NCBI RefSeq assembly: GCF_947488185.1
Contig: NZ_CANKYM010000001.1
Coordinates: 496,001-560,000, forward strand
Origin: an uncultured Roseobacter sp.
GTDB lineage: Bacteria > Pseudomonadota > Alphaproteobacteria > Rhodobacterales > Rhodobacteraceae
Length of the DNA: 64,000 nucleotides
Reading direction: 5' to 3'
Position numbers and translations under genes: made by a program. This document shows, one piece after another, positions 54,978-63,755 of the stretch. How positions within the stretch are numbered: the stretch's first letter is position 1; each line of letters starts with the position of its first letter. The notes under the pieces are model-generated. The model searched no databases and was not told where the DNA came from. It worked only from the letters and a program-made list of their open reading frames with translations.

Positions 54978-55978
54978 GCGCCCCGCTGCTGGAAACCCGC
55001 GACCTGAGCGTCACCTTCAAGGTCGCCCGGCAGGGGGGATGGCCATGGAGTCCGCCACGCGAATTGCAAGCGGTCAAGCAGGCCTCGCTGAGGCTGGAGC
55101 CGGGCCGCACCCTTGGACTGGTGGGTGAAAGCGGGTCGGGCAAATCCTCGCTGGCGCGTGCGATTGTCGGCACGGTGCCGGTCAGTGACGGGCGCGTGCT
55201 CTGGCGCGGCGAGGACATCGTGAGCATGGACACAGCCGCGCAACGCGCGCATGGGCGCCATGTGCAGATGGTGTTCCAGGACCCGCTGGACGCGCTGAAC
55301 CCGCGCATGACTGTTGGCCAGATCGTGGCCGAACCGCTGCGGACCCACTTCCCCGACCTCTCAAAAGAGCAGGTCCGTGCCAAGGTGGGCCAGATGATGG
55401 AGCGCGTAGGCCTTTTGCCTGCTCTCATCAATCGCTACCCGCATGAATTCTCGGGCGGTCAATGCCAGCGCATTGGTATCGCCCGCGCATTGATCACAGA
55501 CCCGGAGCTGGTGGTCTGCGACGAGCCTGTCAGCGCCCTTGACGTCTCCGTGCAGGCGCAGGTGGTGAACCTGTTGCAGGAGCTGCAGCGCGAGATGGGG
55601 CTGGCCCTGCTGTTCATCGCGCATGATCTGAGCGTTGTGCGCCATATCTCACACCGGATCGCGGTCATGTACCTGGGCCGGATCGTCGAGGTCGCCACCG
55701 CATCCGAGCTGATCGCAAACCCCCGTCACCCGTATACGAAGGCCCTGATTGCGTCGGTGCCGATCCCGTCGCCCAAGGCGGAGCGTGCACGCCACCGTCC
55801 GGTTCTAGAGGGCGAGTTGCCCTCTCCGATGTCTCCGCCCTCGGGTTGCGTTTTCCGCACCCGCTGCCCCATCGCACGGGCCGACTGCGCGGACGCGACA
55901 CCGGCTGTCATGAACATTGGAAACGATCATCTCGTCTCATGCCCATATCATTCAAGCACAGAAGCATCGCCCTTATGA
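54974..55978 (+). CDS. oppF: Oligopeptide ABC transporter ATPase OppF
   Basis: 334-residue second ATPase: GESGSGKSSLARAI, VFQDPLDALNPRMTV, FSGGQCQRIGIARAL, LVVCDEPVSALD and the C-terminal Cys-rich tail CVFRTRCPIARADC. Forms the heterodimeric engine with OppD. Last gene of the opp operon. Confidence 0.94.
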   Translation: MSAPLLETRDLSVTFKVARQGGWPWSPPRELQAVKQASLRLEPGRTLGLVGESGSGKSSLARAIVGTVPVSDGRVLWRGEDIVSMDTAAQRAHGRHVQMVFQDPLDALNPRMTVGQIVAEPLRTHFPDLSKEQVRAKVGQMMERVGLLPALINRYPHEFSGGQCQRIGIARALITDPELVVCDEPVSALDVSVQAQVVNLLQELQREMGLALLFIAHDLSVVRHISHRIAVMYLGRIVEVATASELIANPRHPYTKALIASVPIPSPKAERARHRPVLEGELPSPMSPPSGCVFRTRCPIARADCADATPAVMNIGNDHLVSCPYHSSTEASPL

Positions 55979-56135
55979 AGCTTTCAGCAAGTGGAAGAAG
56001 ACCACGCCCGCTTGTGCGCACGGCCTGCGACCATCAGGTGTAACAACCGGCGACAGACCACATGGCCCACCGATATTTGTGGGGAGCGAAATGAACGGGT
56101 TTTACGCCCAACACCAGTTCCCAAACCGTTGGTCA

Positions 56136-56684
56136 TCAGTTGACTACGGCAATCTCAAACACACTGTGATCAACGGTATCAGATTTTTCGGCAACCTGAT
56201 TGACCTTGATCTTCTCGCCCGTCTCTTCTGCCATTCCATACAGCAGTCCGACGACCATCGAGTCCAGGCCGGTTCGCTGGGAAAAGTAGTGTAAACGGTA
56301 CGTTCTGTCTGCCACTTCCTCGAGCTTGAACGACGGCGGTTTCAGATTTGGCATTGAAAGCTGAATACGGGCATGCATGTCGTCCAGGCCATTCAACCGC
56401 TCCAGAAAACTGTCGCCCGCAACCTTCATGAGATTGCCGAACCTGGATTCTCCGGCATAGTCGACCCAGTGCGATCCAAACTTGGTCAAGACCTCGCCCG
56501 ATGACAGACCGGTGTGTTCGGAAATGGCGCCCACCAACTGATAGGTGATACCGTCATCGTAACTTTTCATGCCATCAAACTGTTGGTCACCGACAGAGGC
56601 CTTTTGGCAAATCGCCTCCCAGGTTTCTTTATCGTGGTGTTTAAGGATGAAGGCGCGAATGCCTTCATTTATCATGCCGTACAT
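56136..56684 (-). CDS. H-NOX haem-based NO/O2 sensor
   Basis: 182-residue H-NOX domain protein, a haem sensor of NO (rarely O2). It starts MYGMINEGIRAFI, as sGC-like H-NOX do. The proximal His is in DDMHARIQ (about residue 104), followed by PPSF, and the haem-propionate motif Tyr-X-Ser-X-Arg reads YFSQR. ATG 56684 is preferred to 56690 because GAGG is 8 nt upstream. H-NOX genes usually sit beside a histidine kinase, diguanylate cyclase/phosphodiesterase or chemotaxis gene; none is adjacent here, so the partner is unknown. Confidence 0.92.
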   Translation of the reverse strand: MYGMINEGIRAFILKHHDKETWEAICQKASVGDQQFDGMKSYDDGITYQLVGAISEHTGLSSGEVLTKFGSHWVDYAGESRFGNLMKVAGDSFLERLNGLDDMHARIQLSMPNLKPPSFKLEEVADRTYRLHYFSQRTGLDSMVVGLLYGMAEETGEKIKVNQVAEKSDTVDHSVFEIAVVN

Positions 56685-56994
56685 TTTCATTTCCTCGCAA
56701 ACTGGATGAACCCGTCAGGGAGAGCGCCGGCAAAAGAATTGTCGCGACACCCCATCGGAACGAACAGCCCGGAGCATCAGTCTCCGAACGCTTGGAAATT
56801 CAGTAAATGCACGATGCAGCCTGGAAAACCCGAACAGCTGCAAGAGGCTCTTGCGAGGATGCACAACCAAGGATCACATGAACGTACAACCGTTGCGGCG
56901 CAACGCGATTTGAATGACGCGCTTAGTTTACTCAGAGCAACAGGCGATCTACGGTTTAGCCAACGTCAAAAGCAGCATGGTGTGGAGATCACTG
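56685..56994. other. Intergenic region between H-NOX and LysE genes
   Basis: 310 bases without a called gene. A plus-strand frame from about 56818 reads in a protein-like way (EALARMHNQGSHERTTVAAQ) but has no clear start and runs into the lysE-family gene in another frame; it may be a remnant. The H-NOX promoter must also lie here. No operator symmetry noted. Confidence 0.4.
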
Positions 56995-57678
56995 ATGGAT
57001 TGGAGTTTGGTTCTATTGATGGTTGGAATCCACGCGCTGATGTTTCTGACGCCTGGTCCTGACAGTATCGTCGTAGTCTCGCGGGCAACCTCCCAGGGCA
57101 TGCGACACGCTCTTGCTGCGATCTTTGGCGTTATCTCCGCGGGCTTTGTCTTTGTGCCGGCAATTGCGTTTGGGATGGATTTCATCAACACCCTCTCGCC
57201 CGCGATATGGATGGCAGTCCGCGCGGCGGGCGCCGTCTATTTAATCTACGTCGGCTACAGGATGCTCCGCGCTTCGTTCGCTTTTCGCAAAAACCACGAT
57301 CCAGCGACGCATACAGCATTTGTACCGTCCGAGGAGCCGCTTTTGGCTGCATATATCCAAGGTCTCCTCACCAATCTTGGAAACCCGAAGATGGTTGTTC
57401 TGCTGACGTCCTTCCTTCCCCAATTCGTAGCGGTAGAGATGGGGAATATCAGCACCCAGATCCTGGTTCTTGGCCTTCTTATGTACTTGAATGGCTTGGT
57501 CTGTTTCACCGCAATTGCGTTCGGTGCCGTCATGCTAAAAACACAGATCGTCAAGCGTTTCGGATCAAACAATCTCTCTTTCTGGGGCGGAAACCTGGCG
57601 GGAGGGACGATGTTGAGCGTCGGGGTATGGATGCTCATCTCGCCTGTCAGGTTCATGCTTGGCGCGCGAAACACCTGA
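56995..57678 (+). CDS. LysE/RhtB-family amino-acid exporter
   Basis: 227-residue membrane protein with five to six hydrophobic segments and the LysE/RhtB fingerprint FLTPGPDSIVVVSRATSQGMRHALAAIFGV near the N-terminus and GLLTNLGNPKMVVLLTSFLPQF mid-protein. Exports amino acids or homoserine lactone-like molecules. ATG 56995 is chosen because GGAG lies 7 nt upstream; the frame extends upstream to 56914. It stands alone, divergent from H-NOX. Confidence 0.9.
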   Translation: MDWSLVLLMVGIHALMFLTPGPDSIVVVSRATSQGMRHALAAIFGVISAGFVFVPAIAFGMDFINTLSPAIWMAVRAAGAVYLIYVGYRMLRASFAFRKNHDPATHTAFVPSEEPLLAAYIQGLLTNLGNPKMVVLLTSFLPQFVAVEMGNISTQILVLGLLMYLNGLVCFTAIAFGAVMLKTQIVKRFGSNNLSFWGGNLAGGTMLSVGVWMLISPVRFMLGARNT

Positions 57679-57977
57679 GCATCGTTCCATCTTGTGACGC
57701 CGTCTTTCATTCTCGCTGTGTCGCGCGGCAGACTGAGCTCGAACCGGGTTGGCCAGTGTATAGTCTCCACCGGTGGCACGGGCTCATCAAAGTGAAGCCC
57801 GGCGAAGTGCTCACTTCAGCGGACCGTTGCGAACAGCGCGCCCGAACCCAAATCTCCGAATTTCTGGGCTGTAGCCGGGGTTTCCATTGCGCATGAGTTC
57901 AAACAACGTCCCGTTGGCGTCCTCCACGAGAGGGCTTGTGCCCAATGGCGGCAACGTCGTTCGTTCGGTGTTTACAC
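57679..57977. other. Intergenic region with a possible gene remnant
   Basis: 299 bases. On the minus strand, a start-less frame of about 53 codons ending at TGA 57811-57813 reads like real protein (TSPLVEDANGTLFELMRNGNP) and resembles the end of a decayed or truncated gene. I cannot name the family. Nothing else is seen. Confidence 0.35.
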
Positions 57978-60023
57978 CTAGAGCCCTTGCACAAGTCTGT
58001 TCGCATCGAAAAGAGCAGCATGCAGGTTCCTGCTGGCAACCGCGTCCCCAAGCCTGACCAACGCAAAGCTGCTGTCTGAATGCGCGCTTGGAAACTCTAC
58101 AATGCCCCTGGCAAACTTCCTCAGATCAAGTTGGCCTGCGTTGCTTGATTGACCGACGAGGTCGAAATAGAGATCGTCCATTGGTTTGCAGCCGGTCTCG
58201 AACACTACGTGATCGAATACTTGGCGCCAAGTCGCACCGGTCAGTGTATTTAGCAAGGTGACAGCCTTGCGGTTTCCGTCTCGTTCGACCCGCTGCACCT
58301 CCGTATTCGGTATGAAACGCACCTCTCGCTCATAGAGGTTTTTTAGAGCTACCGATTGTGTCGTGGGACCCAATTCGGTCAGAGGACGGGTATCTGGCGT
58401 CGCAAAGATCAACTGGGCAGAATGATCAGACATATAATCCGCCGCCACCGCTGCTGGCTGATCCCCCAACATGTCCCACAACAACACATCTCCTGAAACG
58501 CGAACATTTCCGCCGAGAACATCCCAGGAGGACACGGTGAGATCACCGCCGGGGCAGTCCGGCTCGGAGGGCCATCCACCCGTTGCGAGAACTACAAGGT
58601 CGGGCCTCAGCGCCTTGATGTCTTCAGCTTCCGCATAGGTGGAGAGATACAGGGTCGCTGGTGAGTGTGTGACTTCCTGTACCAGCCAATCCAGAACGCT
58701 TTCCATCTGCCGCCGCACGGTTCCTTTGCTTGCCAAAGCAAGTTGGCCACCAAGCCTGTCCGAAGCTTCGAAAAGGTGCACGTTGTGACCTGCGGCGGCG
58801 GCCAGACGCGTTGTCTCCAAGCCGCAGGGGCCGCCTCCAACCACGACAATGGTTTTCTTTTTTGCAGTCTGCGGAAGGCGATGGCTCAGAAAGCCCTCGC
58901 GGCCCGTCACTGCATTCTGTCCGCACACCGCATCCTTGCCTTGGTTCACGCGGTCTACGCAGTAGCCAAGACCAACGCAGGAGCGGATGCGGTCTTCTTG
59001 CCGAATGCTGATCTTTTTGACCAGATACGGGTCGGCGATATGGGCGCGCGTCATACCGATCATATCCACCATACCCTCTTTAAGGGCGTACCGGGCCGTC
59101 GCCAGATCATTGATCCCGCCAGCATGGAAAATCGGTAAATCGACGGCAGATCTGATCCACCCGGCAACCTGCAAATCCCGGGCAGATGGCACGCCCATCG
59201 GCGGCACCCACCCCGCCAGCCCCAGATCATCGTATGGCGCTCCGGCAAGGATGTTGAGAAAGTCGATCTGTTCACTCTGCGCCAACCGTTTGGCAATCTC
59301 TACGCATTCATCGGCAGTGAGCCCACCCGTTGACAACTCATCTCCGGTGATGCGCATTCCCACGACGAAGTCGGGACCTACCTTGGATCGCACGGCGTCC
59401 AGCACCTCGAACGTCAGACGCAAGCGATTTTCCAGCGAACCGCCGTAGTCGTCCTCCCTGTCATTCACCAGAGGCGATAGAAACTGGCCCAGAAGATGGG
59501 AGTGAGACAGGATTTCAATGCCGTCGAATCCACCATCCTGACAGCGTCGCGCGCCTTCGGCGAACTCCCACGCGATCCGCTTGAGATCCATGTATTCGGC
59601 TGTTTTCGGCATCGATCTATGCGCCCGCTCGCGTCGCCCCGATGGGCCAATGACGGGCAACCAGTCACCCGTATCCCAGCCGGTGCGACGCCCCATATGT
59701 GTGATCTGACACATGACGGCCGCACCATGAGACTTCACACCGGCGGTCAGCTTTTCGAACCACGGGATGATGCTGTCATCCCCTGCGTAGAGCTGGCGAA
59801 AGACCGAAGGACTGTCCGGCGCCACATTGGTTGATCCGCCGATCATGGTCAGCGCCAAACCGCCCTTGGCCTTTTCCTCATGATAGAGGCGATAGCGATC
59901 CCTGGGGTGACCATCTTCGGCATAGGCAGGAGCGTGTGCTGTGCTGATGACACGATTGCGCAGATGCAGATGTTTCAGCCGAAAGGGTTGAAGGAGGGGG
60001 TCTGAGGAAATCTTTTCATCCAT
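57978..60023 (-). CDS. Old-Yellow-Enzyme/2,4-dienoyl-CoA-reductase-type flavoprotein (N-demethylase-like)
   Basis: 681-residue enzyme with an N-terminal FMN TIM barrel (PFRLKHLHLRNRVISTAH; EILSHSHLLGQFLSPLVNDREDDYGGSLENRLRL), a [4Fe-4S] binding segment in the variant form CVGLGYCVDRVNQGKDAVC, and C-terminal FAD/NAD domains (VVVGGGPCGLETTRLAAAAGHNV). The architecture is that of trimethylamine dehydrogenase and the DgcA/N-methylproline demethylase group, whose cluster motif is also CVG-X2-YC. An oxidative N-demethylase role is therefore plausible, but not certain. ATG 60023 has AGGAG 7 nt upstream. In operon with the hydrolase gene. Confidence 0.85.
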   Translation of the reverse strand: MDEKISSDPLLQPFRLKHLHLRNRVISTAHAPAYAEDGHPRDRYRLYHEEKAKGGLALTMIGGSTNVAPDSPSVFRQLYAGDDSIIPWFEKLTAGVKSHGAAVMCQITHMGRRTGWDTGDWLPVIGPSGRRERAHRSMPKTAEYMDLKRIAWEFAEGARRCQDGGFDGIEILSHSHLLGQFLSPLVNDREDDYGGSLENRLRLTFEVLDAVRSKVGPDFVVGMRITGDELSTGGLTADECVEIAKRLAQSEQIDFLNILAGAPYDDLGLAGWVPPMGVPSARDLQVAGWIRSAVDLPIFHAGGINDLATARYALKEGMVDMIGMTRAHIADPYLVKKISIRQEDRIRSCVGLGYCVDRVNQGKDAVCGQNAVTGREGFLSHRLPQTAKKKTIVVVGGGPCGLETTRLAAAAGHNVHLFEASDRLGGQLALASKGTVRRQMESVLDWLVQEVTHSPATLYLSTYAEAEDIKALRPDLVVLATGGWPSEPDCPGGDLTVSSWDVLGGNVRVSGDVLLWDMLGDQPAAVAADYMSDHSAQLIFATPDTRPLTELGPTTQSVALKNLYEREVRFIPNTEVQRVERDGNRKAVTLLNTLTGATWRQVFDHVVFETGCKPMDDLYFDLVGQSSNAGQLDLRKFARGIVEFPSAHSDSSFALVRLGDAVASRNLHAALFDANRLVQGL

Positions 60024-60041
60024 CACGTCACTCCTGCCGGA

Positions 60042-60854
60042 TTATGTGCTGTGCTGAAACATGGCGGCGACAATGGCCTCTGGCGCATCCTCTTGAACAA
60101 GATGACCTGCATTGGGGATTACTTTCATCGCGCCATCGGTCAGCATACCGGCCAGCTTGTGACCTCGCTCCAAGGGGATCCACTCATCCTTCTCGCCCCA
60201 AAGCAAAGTAGTGGGGCAATCGAGCGGTGCGTATTGGCTCTCGACCTCATCCGTAAACTTCTGATCCATCTGTGCGATCTGACGATAGAATGCTGGCTGA
60301 CCGACGTCTCCTTGCCAGGGTGTCATGTAGACTTGCAATGCCTCCCCGGTCAGCGTCTTGTATGCCGCGCTTTGCAGATAGGCGCGTAAAAGCGCATCGT
60401 GCGCATAGGCAGGCAGACCTGCAAAAGCAGCTTCATACTGCCTGACATGCGCCACGAATGGCGACCCCCAGGGTGCGACCGCGACGGGATCAAAGATTGT
60501 CATTCGTTTGTAGCGCAGATCGTTGATGTAGTAAGCCCGCAAAGCTGTCGCACCGCCAAAGTCGTGACACAGTATTTCAGGGCGCTTCAACTCCCAGTGC
60601 GCACATAGGGCGGCCAGCAGATCATTCTGCACGGCCAAGGACACGTCTTGCCCATCTTTCTTTTCTGACTGACCATAGCCAATCAGATCGAAGAAATAGA
60701 CGGTCCAGCGTTCGGCCAGAAGGGGCGCGATTCTGCGCCAGACCTGTGACGAGAACGGTGTTCCATGCACCAGTACCAGGGGGTCACCAGAGCCCAACTG
60801 CCCCCATGCAATGGACTGCCCCTTGTGATCGTAGCGTCCCGGTAGCGACAGCAT
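60042..60854 (-). CDS. Alpha/beta hydrolase (Asp-nucleophile type)
   Basis: 270-residue alpha/beta hydrolase. Oxyanion motif VLVHGTPFSSQVW; nucleophile elbow CHDFGGATAL with Asp as nucleophile as in haloalkane dehalogenases and epoxide hydrolases; acid in LLWGEKDEWIP; His in PNAGHLVQEDAPE. Nothing decides between dehalogenase and other activity. AGGAG precedes the start. Divergent from a CGNR regulator. Confidence 0.85.
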   Translation of the reverse strand: MLSLPGRYDHKGQSIAWGQLGSGDPLVLVHGTPFSSQVWRRIAPLLAERWTVYFFDLIGYGQSEKKDGQDVSLAVQNDLLAALCAHWELKRPEILCHDFGGATALRAYYINDLRYKRMTIFDPVAVAPWGSPFVAHVRQYEAAFAGLPAYAHDALLRAYLQSAAYKTLTGEALQVYMTPWQGDVGQPAFYRQIAQMDQKFTDEVESQYAPLDCPTTLLWGEKDEWIPLERGHKLAGMLTDGAMKVIPNAGHLVQEDAPEAIVAAMFQHST

Positions 60855-60890
60855 GGCGTTTCTCCTGTAATGCTTTATAGTGATTATATG

Positions 60891-60917
60891 GTTACATTAC
60901 TTTTTGCGATATGTAAC
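60891..60917. promoter_or_regulatory. Inverted repeat in the hydrolase/CGNR divergent promoter
   Basis: GTTACAT (60891-60897) and ATGTAAC (60911-60917) form a perfect inverted repeat over 13 bp in a very AT-rich 88-bp gap between divergent genes. A third half-site GTTAC is at 60937-60941 next to the CGNR start. Likely operator for the adjacent regulator (inference). Confidence 0.55.
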
Positions 60918-60942
60918 TATAAAAATTAAATATGAGGTTACT

Positions 60943-61521
60943 ATGTGGATGAGTGACAATTTTGTAGGGGGGCATCTTGCGCTGGATTTTCTCAACACCG
61001 TTGGCGACACCGACAAATCCCGCACGGACAATCGTCTGACGTCACCGGATGATCTTCTTTCCTGGCTTGCGGCGAGCGGTAATGCAGGGGAACACGTGGG
61101 TCAGGCGCATCCAACGCAATATGATGTCGATGCCTTGGTCAACTTTCGGGAAGCCACATATCTCGTGCTATCCGCCTATACCGGGAGACAGACAGTTGCG
61201 CCTGAACATCTTCAGACGTTCGAAGACTATACGAAGGCTGCCTTGCAACGTGCTGAGTTGAACCTCTCCAGCGCGCCTTCACCTTGGAAGGCGACCGGCG
61301 GCACGGCGTCCTACTATCTCGATAGCTTCGTACTGCTTGTGGAGGATCTGCTGAGATCTCCCGAAATCGGAAAACTCCGTCAGTGTGAACGGTGCAGCTG
61401 GTTCTTTCTGAACGCAGGCAGGGGGCGCGGCAGACGATGGTGCAACATGTCCACCTGCGGGAACCGTCACAAGGTGGCGGCTCACCGACAGCGCCGCCAG
61501 ACCAACGTTGCAGGGGGATGA
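60943..61521 (+). CDS. CGNR zinc-finger transcriptional regulator (ABATE domain)
   Basis: 192-residue protein with an N-terminal ABATE domain (GGHLALDFLNTVGDTD) and a C-terminal CGNR zinc finger (CERCSWFFLNAGRGRGRRWCNMSTCGNRHKVAAHRQR). Members are thought to be stress-linked or ligand-responsive regulators. ATG 60943 has GAGG about 5 nt upstream; ATG 60949 is the alternative. Divergent from the hydrolase/demethylase-like operon, which it may control. The GlxA-type regulator follows 6 nt later. Confidence 0.87.
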   Translation: MWMSDNFVGGHLALDFLNTVGDTDKSRTDNRLTSPDDLLSWLAASGNAGEHVGQAHPTQYDVDALVNFREATYLVLSAYTGRQTVAPEHLQTFEDYTKAALQRAELNLSSAPSPWKATGGTASYYLDSFVLLVEDLLRSPEIGKLRQCERCSWFFLNAGRGRGRRWCNMSTCGNRHKVAAHRQRRQTNVAGG

Positions 61522-61527
61522 TATCTC

Positions 61528-62559
61528 ATGCCAGGTAAAACGACGTGCAACGGGATCGTAAAAGCACCGGTCAAGGTACCGAAAGGAGCGCATTCTCATC
61601 CGGTAGCTCAAAATGTTGATCCCATAGACTACGTGTTCGTTCTGGTTCCGGCATTCTCAATGTTGGCCTTCACATCCGCCGTTGAGGTTCTGCGCGTCGC
61701 GAACCAATTGGCCGGACGGGGTCTCTACCGATGGACTGTGCTGTCCGAAACCGGAGAACCCGTTGCCAGTTCGAACGGGCTGTCCATTGGCTGCCACGGT
61801 CGTCTTTCCTCCGACATTGGGGGCAGTCGGATCTTCATTTGCGCCGGGGTAGAGCCGAACAAGAGCATCTCGAAAACTGTCTGGAAGTGGGCGGCGCGGC
61901 AATGGGCCTTCGGCGCTCAGATGGGCGGATTGTGCACCGGGGCGTTCGCACTTGCAAAAGCGGGTATATTGTCGTCCGCAGAATCTACACTGCATTGGGA
62001 AAACATCGATGGATTCCGCGAGCAATTCCCGACGCTGACCCCCACAGACAAGGCTTACGTTGTTGACGGACGTGTCAGTACATCCGCAGGGGGCGCAACA
62101 AGTGCAGACTTGTTTCTCACGGTGTTACAGCAAGATTTTGGCTCTGAATTTGCAACAATCGCGCGTGAAATGATGAACATAAGCGACGTTAGAGGCCCTG
62201 ATACCAGTCAGGCAGCATCCCGCGCCGCTACTTTGAACAGTCGGAACAAGCGCCTCATAGAAATCATCGGATACATCGATACCAATCTTGAAGCCGACCT
62301 GGCGCTGGATGACCTCGCTGAACAATTCTCAATCTCGCGCCGCCAGATGGAACGGTTGTTCGCGAAATATCTCCATAGAACGCCCAGGCAGTACATTTCG
62401 AATGCCCGGCTCGCCAAGGGGCGCAGACTTTTGATCGAAACCGACCTTTCGGTCATGGATGTCGCAATTGCCTCTGGATTCAACTCCGCTCAGAATTTTT
62501 CCAAGCTATTTCGTCTGAAATTCGGGACGTCACCGAGTCGATTGCGCGCTGGTTCTTAG
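61528..62559 (+). CDS. GlxA-family AraC regulator (GbdR/carnitine-regulator-like)
   Basis: 343 residues: N-terminal DJ-1/PfpI domain (YVFVLVPAFSMLAFTSAVEVLRVANQLAG; MGGLCTGAFALAKAGILSSAESTLHWENI) and C-terminal AraC HTH (LDDLAEQFSISRRQMERLFAKYLHRTPRQYI; VMDVAIASGFNSAQNFSKLFRLKFG). The FSMLAF...EVLRVANQ start is typical of the GbdR/CdhR/choline-betaine regulators. This agrees with the nearby demethylase-like flavoprotein and suggests a quaternary or N-methyl amine inducer (inference). Confidence 0.9.
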   Translation: MPGKTTCNGIVKAPVKVPKGAHSHPVAQNVDPIDYVFVLVPAFSMLAFTSAVEVLRVANQLAGRGLYRWTVLSETGEPVASSNGLSIGCHGRLSSDIGGSRIFICAGVEPNKSISKTVWKWAARQWAFGAQMGGLCTGAFALAKAGILSSAESTLHWENIDGFREQFPTLTPTDKAYVVDGRVSTSAGGATSADLFLTVLQQDFGSEFATIAREMMNISDVRGPDTSQAASRAATLNSRNKRLIEIIGYIDTNLEADLALDDLAEQFSISRRQMERLFAKYLHRTPRQYISNARLAKGRRLLIETDLSVMDVAIASGFNSAQNFSKLFRLKFGTSPSRLRAGS

Positions 62560-62790
62560 ATATGGCGGGCAAATCGAATACAGTGTTTTGGAAATCATCC
62601 GCAAAGTAGAATACGGCAGATTGCGAGGGCATGGGGTACAGGAAAAACCCCTTTAACAGTTGCCATGGTATCCGCTTTGCCACCCCACCAACCAAAGCTG
62701 CGTGGCTGTTGAATAGTCACGACATGGTGACTGTGTAAAGGGTCGGGACAAAAATCACGATCAAGCCTCTCGATGGAGTGATGCGTGCCA

Positions 62791-63168
62791 TCATGCGCTT
62801 TTTGTCAAATCTTCGGCGAGCATGAGCGCATTCCCGTCCGGGTCGTAGAAAGTTGCTGTCTTGACCATCCCTTCAACTGTATCGGTTTCGCCGTCAAACC
62901 TTACCATTGCCTGTTCAAGTGCACGCCGGGCGCTGTCCAGGTCGGCGATCCCAAAAACAGGAACGCAATTACCCGGTGCGGGTTCGGTTTGCTCACCGAG
63001 GCCGATTGTAACACCGCTGGTCTTGGTCTGCAGTTCCGACCAACCTGCTTCATCCGCGTGATAGAGTATCTCAAATCCTAGCATGTCATTGTACCATTTG
63101 GCGCTTGCGTGTCGATCCGTGACCGACAAAGCAATGGTGATGGTGTCTTCCAACGAAACAAGCGGCAT
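62791..63168 (-). CDS. VOC (glyoxalase/bleomycin-resistance fold) protein
   Basis: 125-residue single VOC domain: SVTDRHASAKWYNDMLGFEILYHAD at the start and TATFYDPDGNALMLAED near the end (Glu of the metal site). Could be a glyoxalase, dioxygenase or binding protein; not decided. GGAAAA ribosome site before ATG 63168. Divergent from the HxlR-like gene with only 38 bp between. Confidence 0.85.
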   Translation of the reverse strand: MPLVSLEDTITIALSVTDRHASAKWYNDMLGFEILYHADEAGWSELQTKTSGVTIGLGEQTEPAPGNCVPVFGIADLDSARRALEQAMVRFDGETDTVEGMVKTATFYDPDGNALMLAEDLTKSA

Positions 63169-63206
63169 GGCTTTTCCTTTTTACGAAAATATACTAACTA
63201 TACTTT

Positions 63207-63755
63207 ATGGACATTCAGGTTTTTGTCAACTTAACTTCAAGGGCATGGGCCCTTCCCATTCTATCAAGTCTACAAGCCGGCACCGCTGGGCGGCAGGCGA
63301 CACTTCTGACCGCAACTGGCGCAAGCAGGACGGCCTTTTCACAAAGCATTGATCATCTTATCAAGATGGGTCTTGTTGAAAGAAACCCGGGTTATGGCCA
63401 TCCGATACGTCCGGAATTCCGGCTTACGCAACTCGGAAAATCAGCCGCTAAAATCGCACGCAGAATTCAACGTGTTTCCGGGGCCGCAGATCAGGATCTG
63501 CTCCGGCGTACATGGACCTTGCCAATTCTGACATCGCTTCATGAGCCAAGACACTTCAATGACATAAAGAGAAATCTGCCGACAATAACCGACCGTGCGT
63601 TGTCTCTATCTTTGAGATCAATGGAAGACAGAGAGTGGGTACAGCGCTGTGTCAACGAAGCGGCCCGCCCACCGAGATCCATCTACACAGCGATCAACAC
63701 AGGCGAAAAGGTAAGCAAGGTCATCTTACCTGAAATCACTGTTGGCCAAGGCTAA
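63207..63755 (+). CDS. Tandem HxlR-like winged-helix regulator
   Basis: 182-residue protein made of two HxlR-like winged helices. The first (residues 1-85: SRAWALPILSSLQAGTAGRQ...KMGLVERNPGYGHPIRPEFRLTQLG) and the second (about 95-175: RRTWTLPILTSLHEPRHFNDIKRNLPTITDRALSLSLRSMEDREWVQR...) each start with the same W-(A/T)-LPIL-(S/T)-SL motif. Classical HxlR proteins have one such domain and dimerise, so this looks like a fused dimer. Likely controls the divergent VOC gene. The first domain is the more divergent. Confidence 0.8.
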   Translation: MDIQVFVNLTSRAWALPILSSLQAGTAGRQATLLTATGASRTAFSQSIDHLIKMGLVERNPGYGHPIRPEFRLTQLGKSAAKIARRIQRVSGAADQDLLRRTWTLPILTSLHEPRHFNDIKRNLPTITDRALSLSLRSMEDREWVQRCVNEAARPPRSIYTAINTGEKVSKVILPEITVGQG

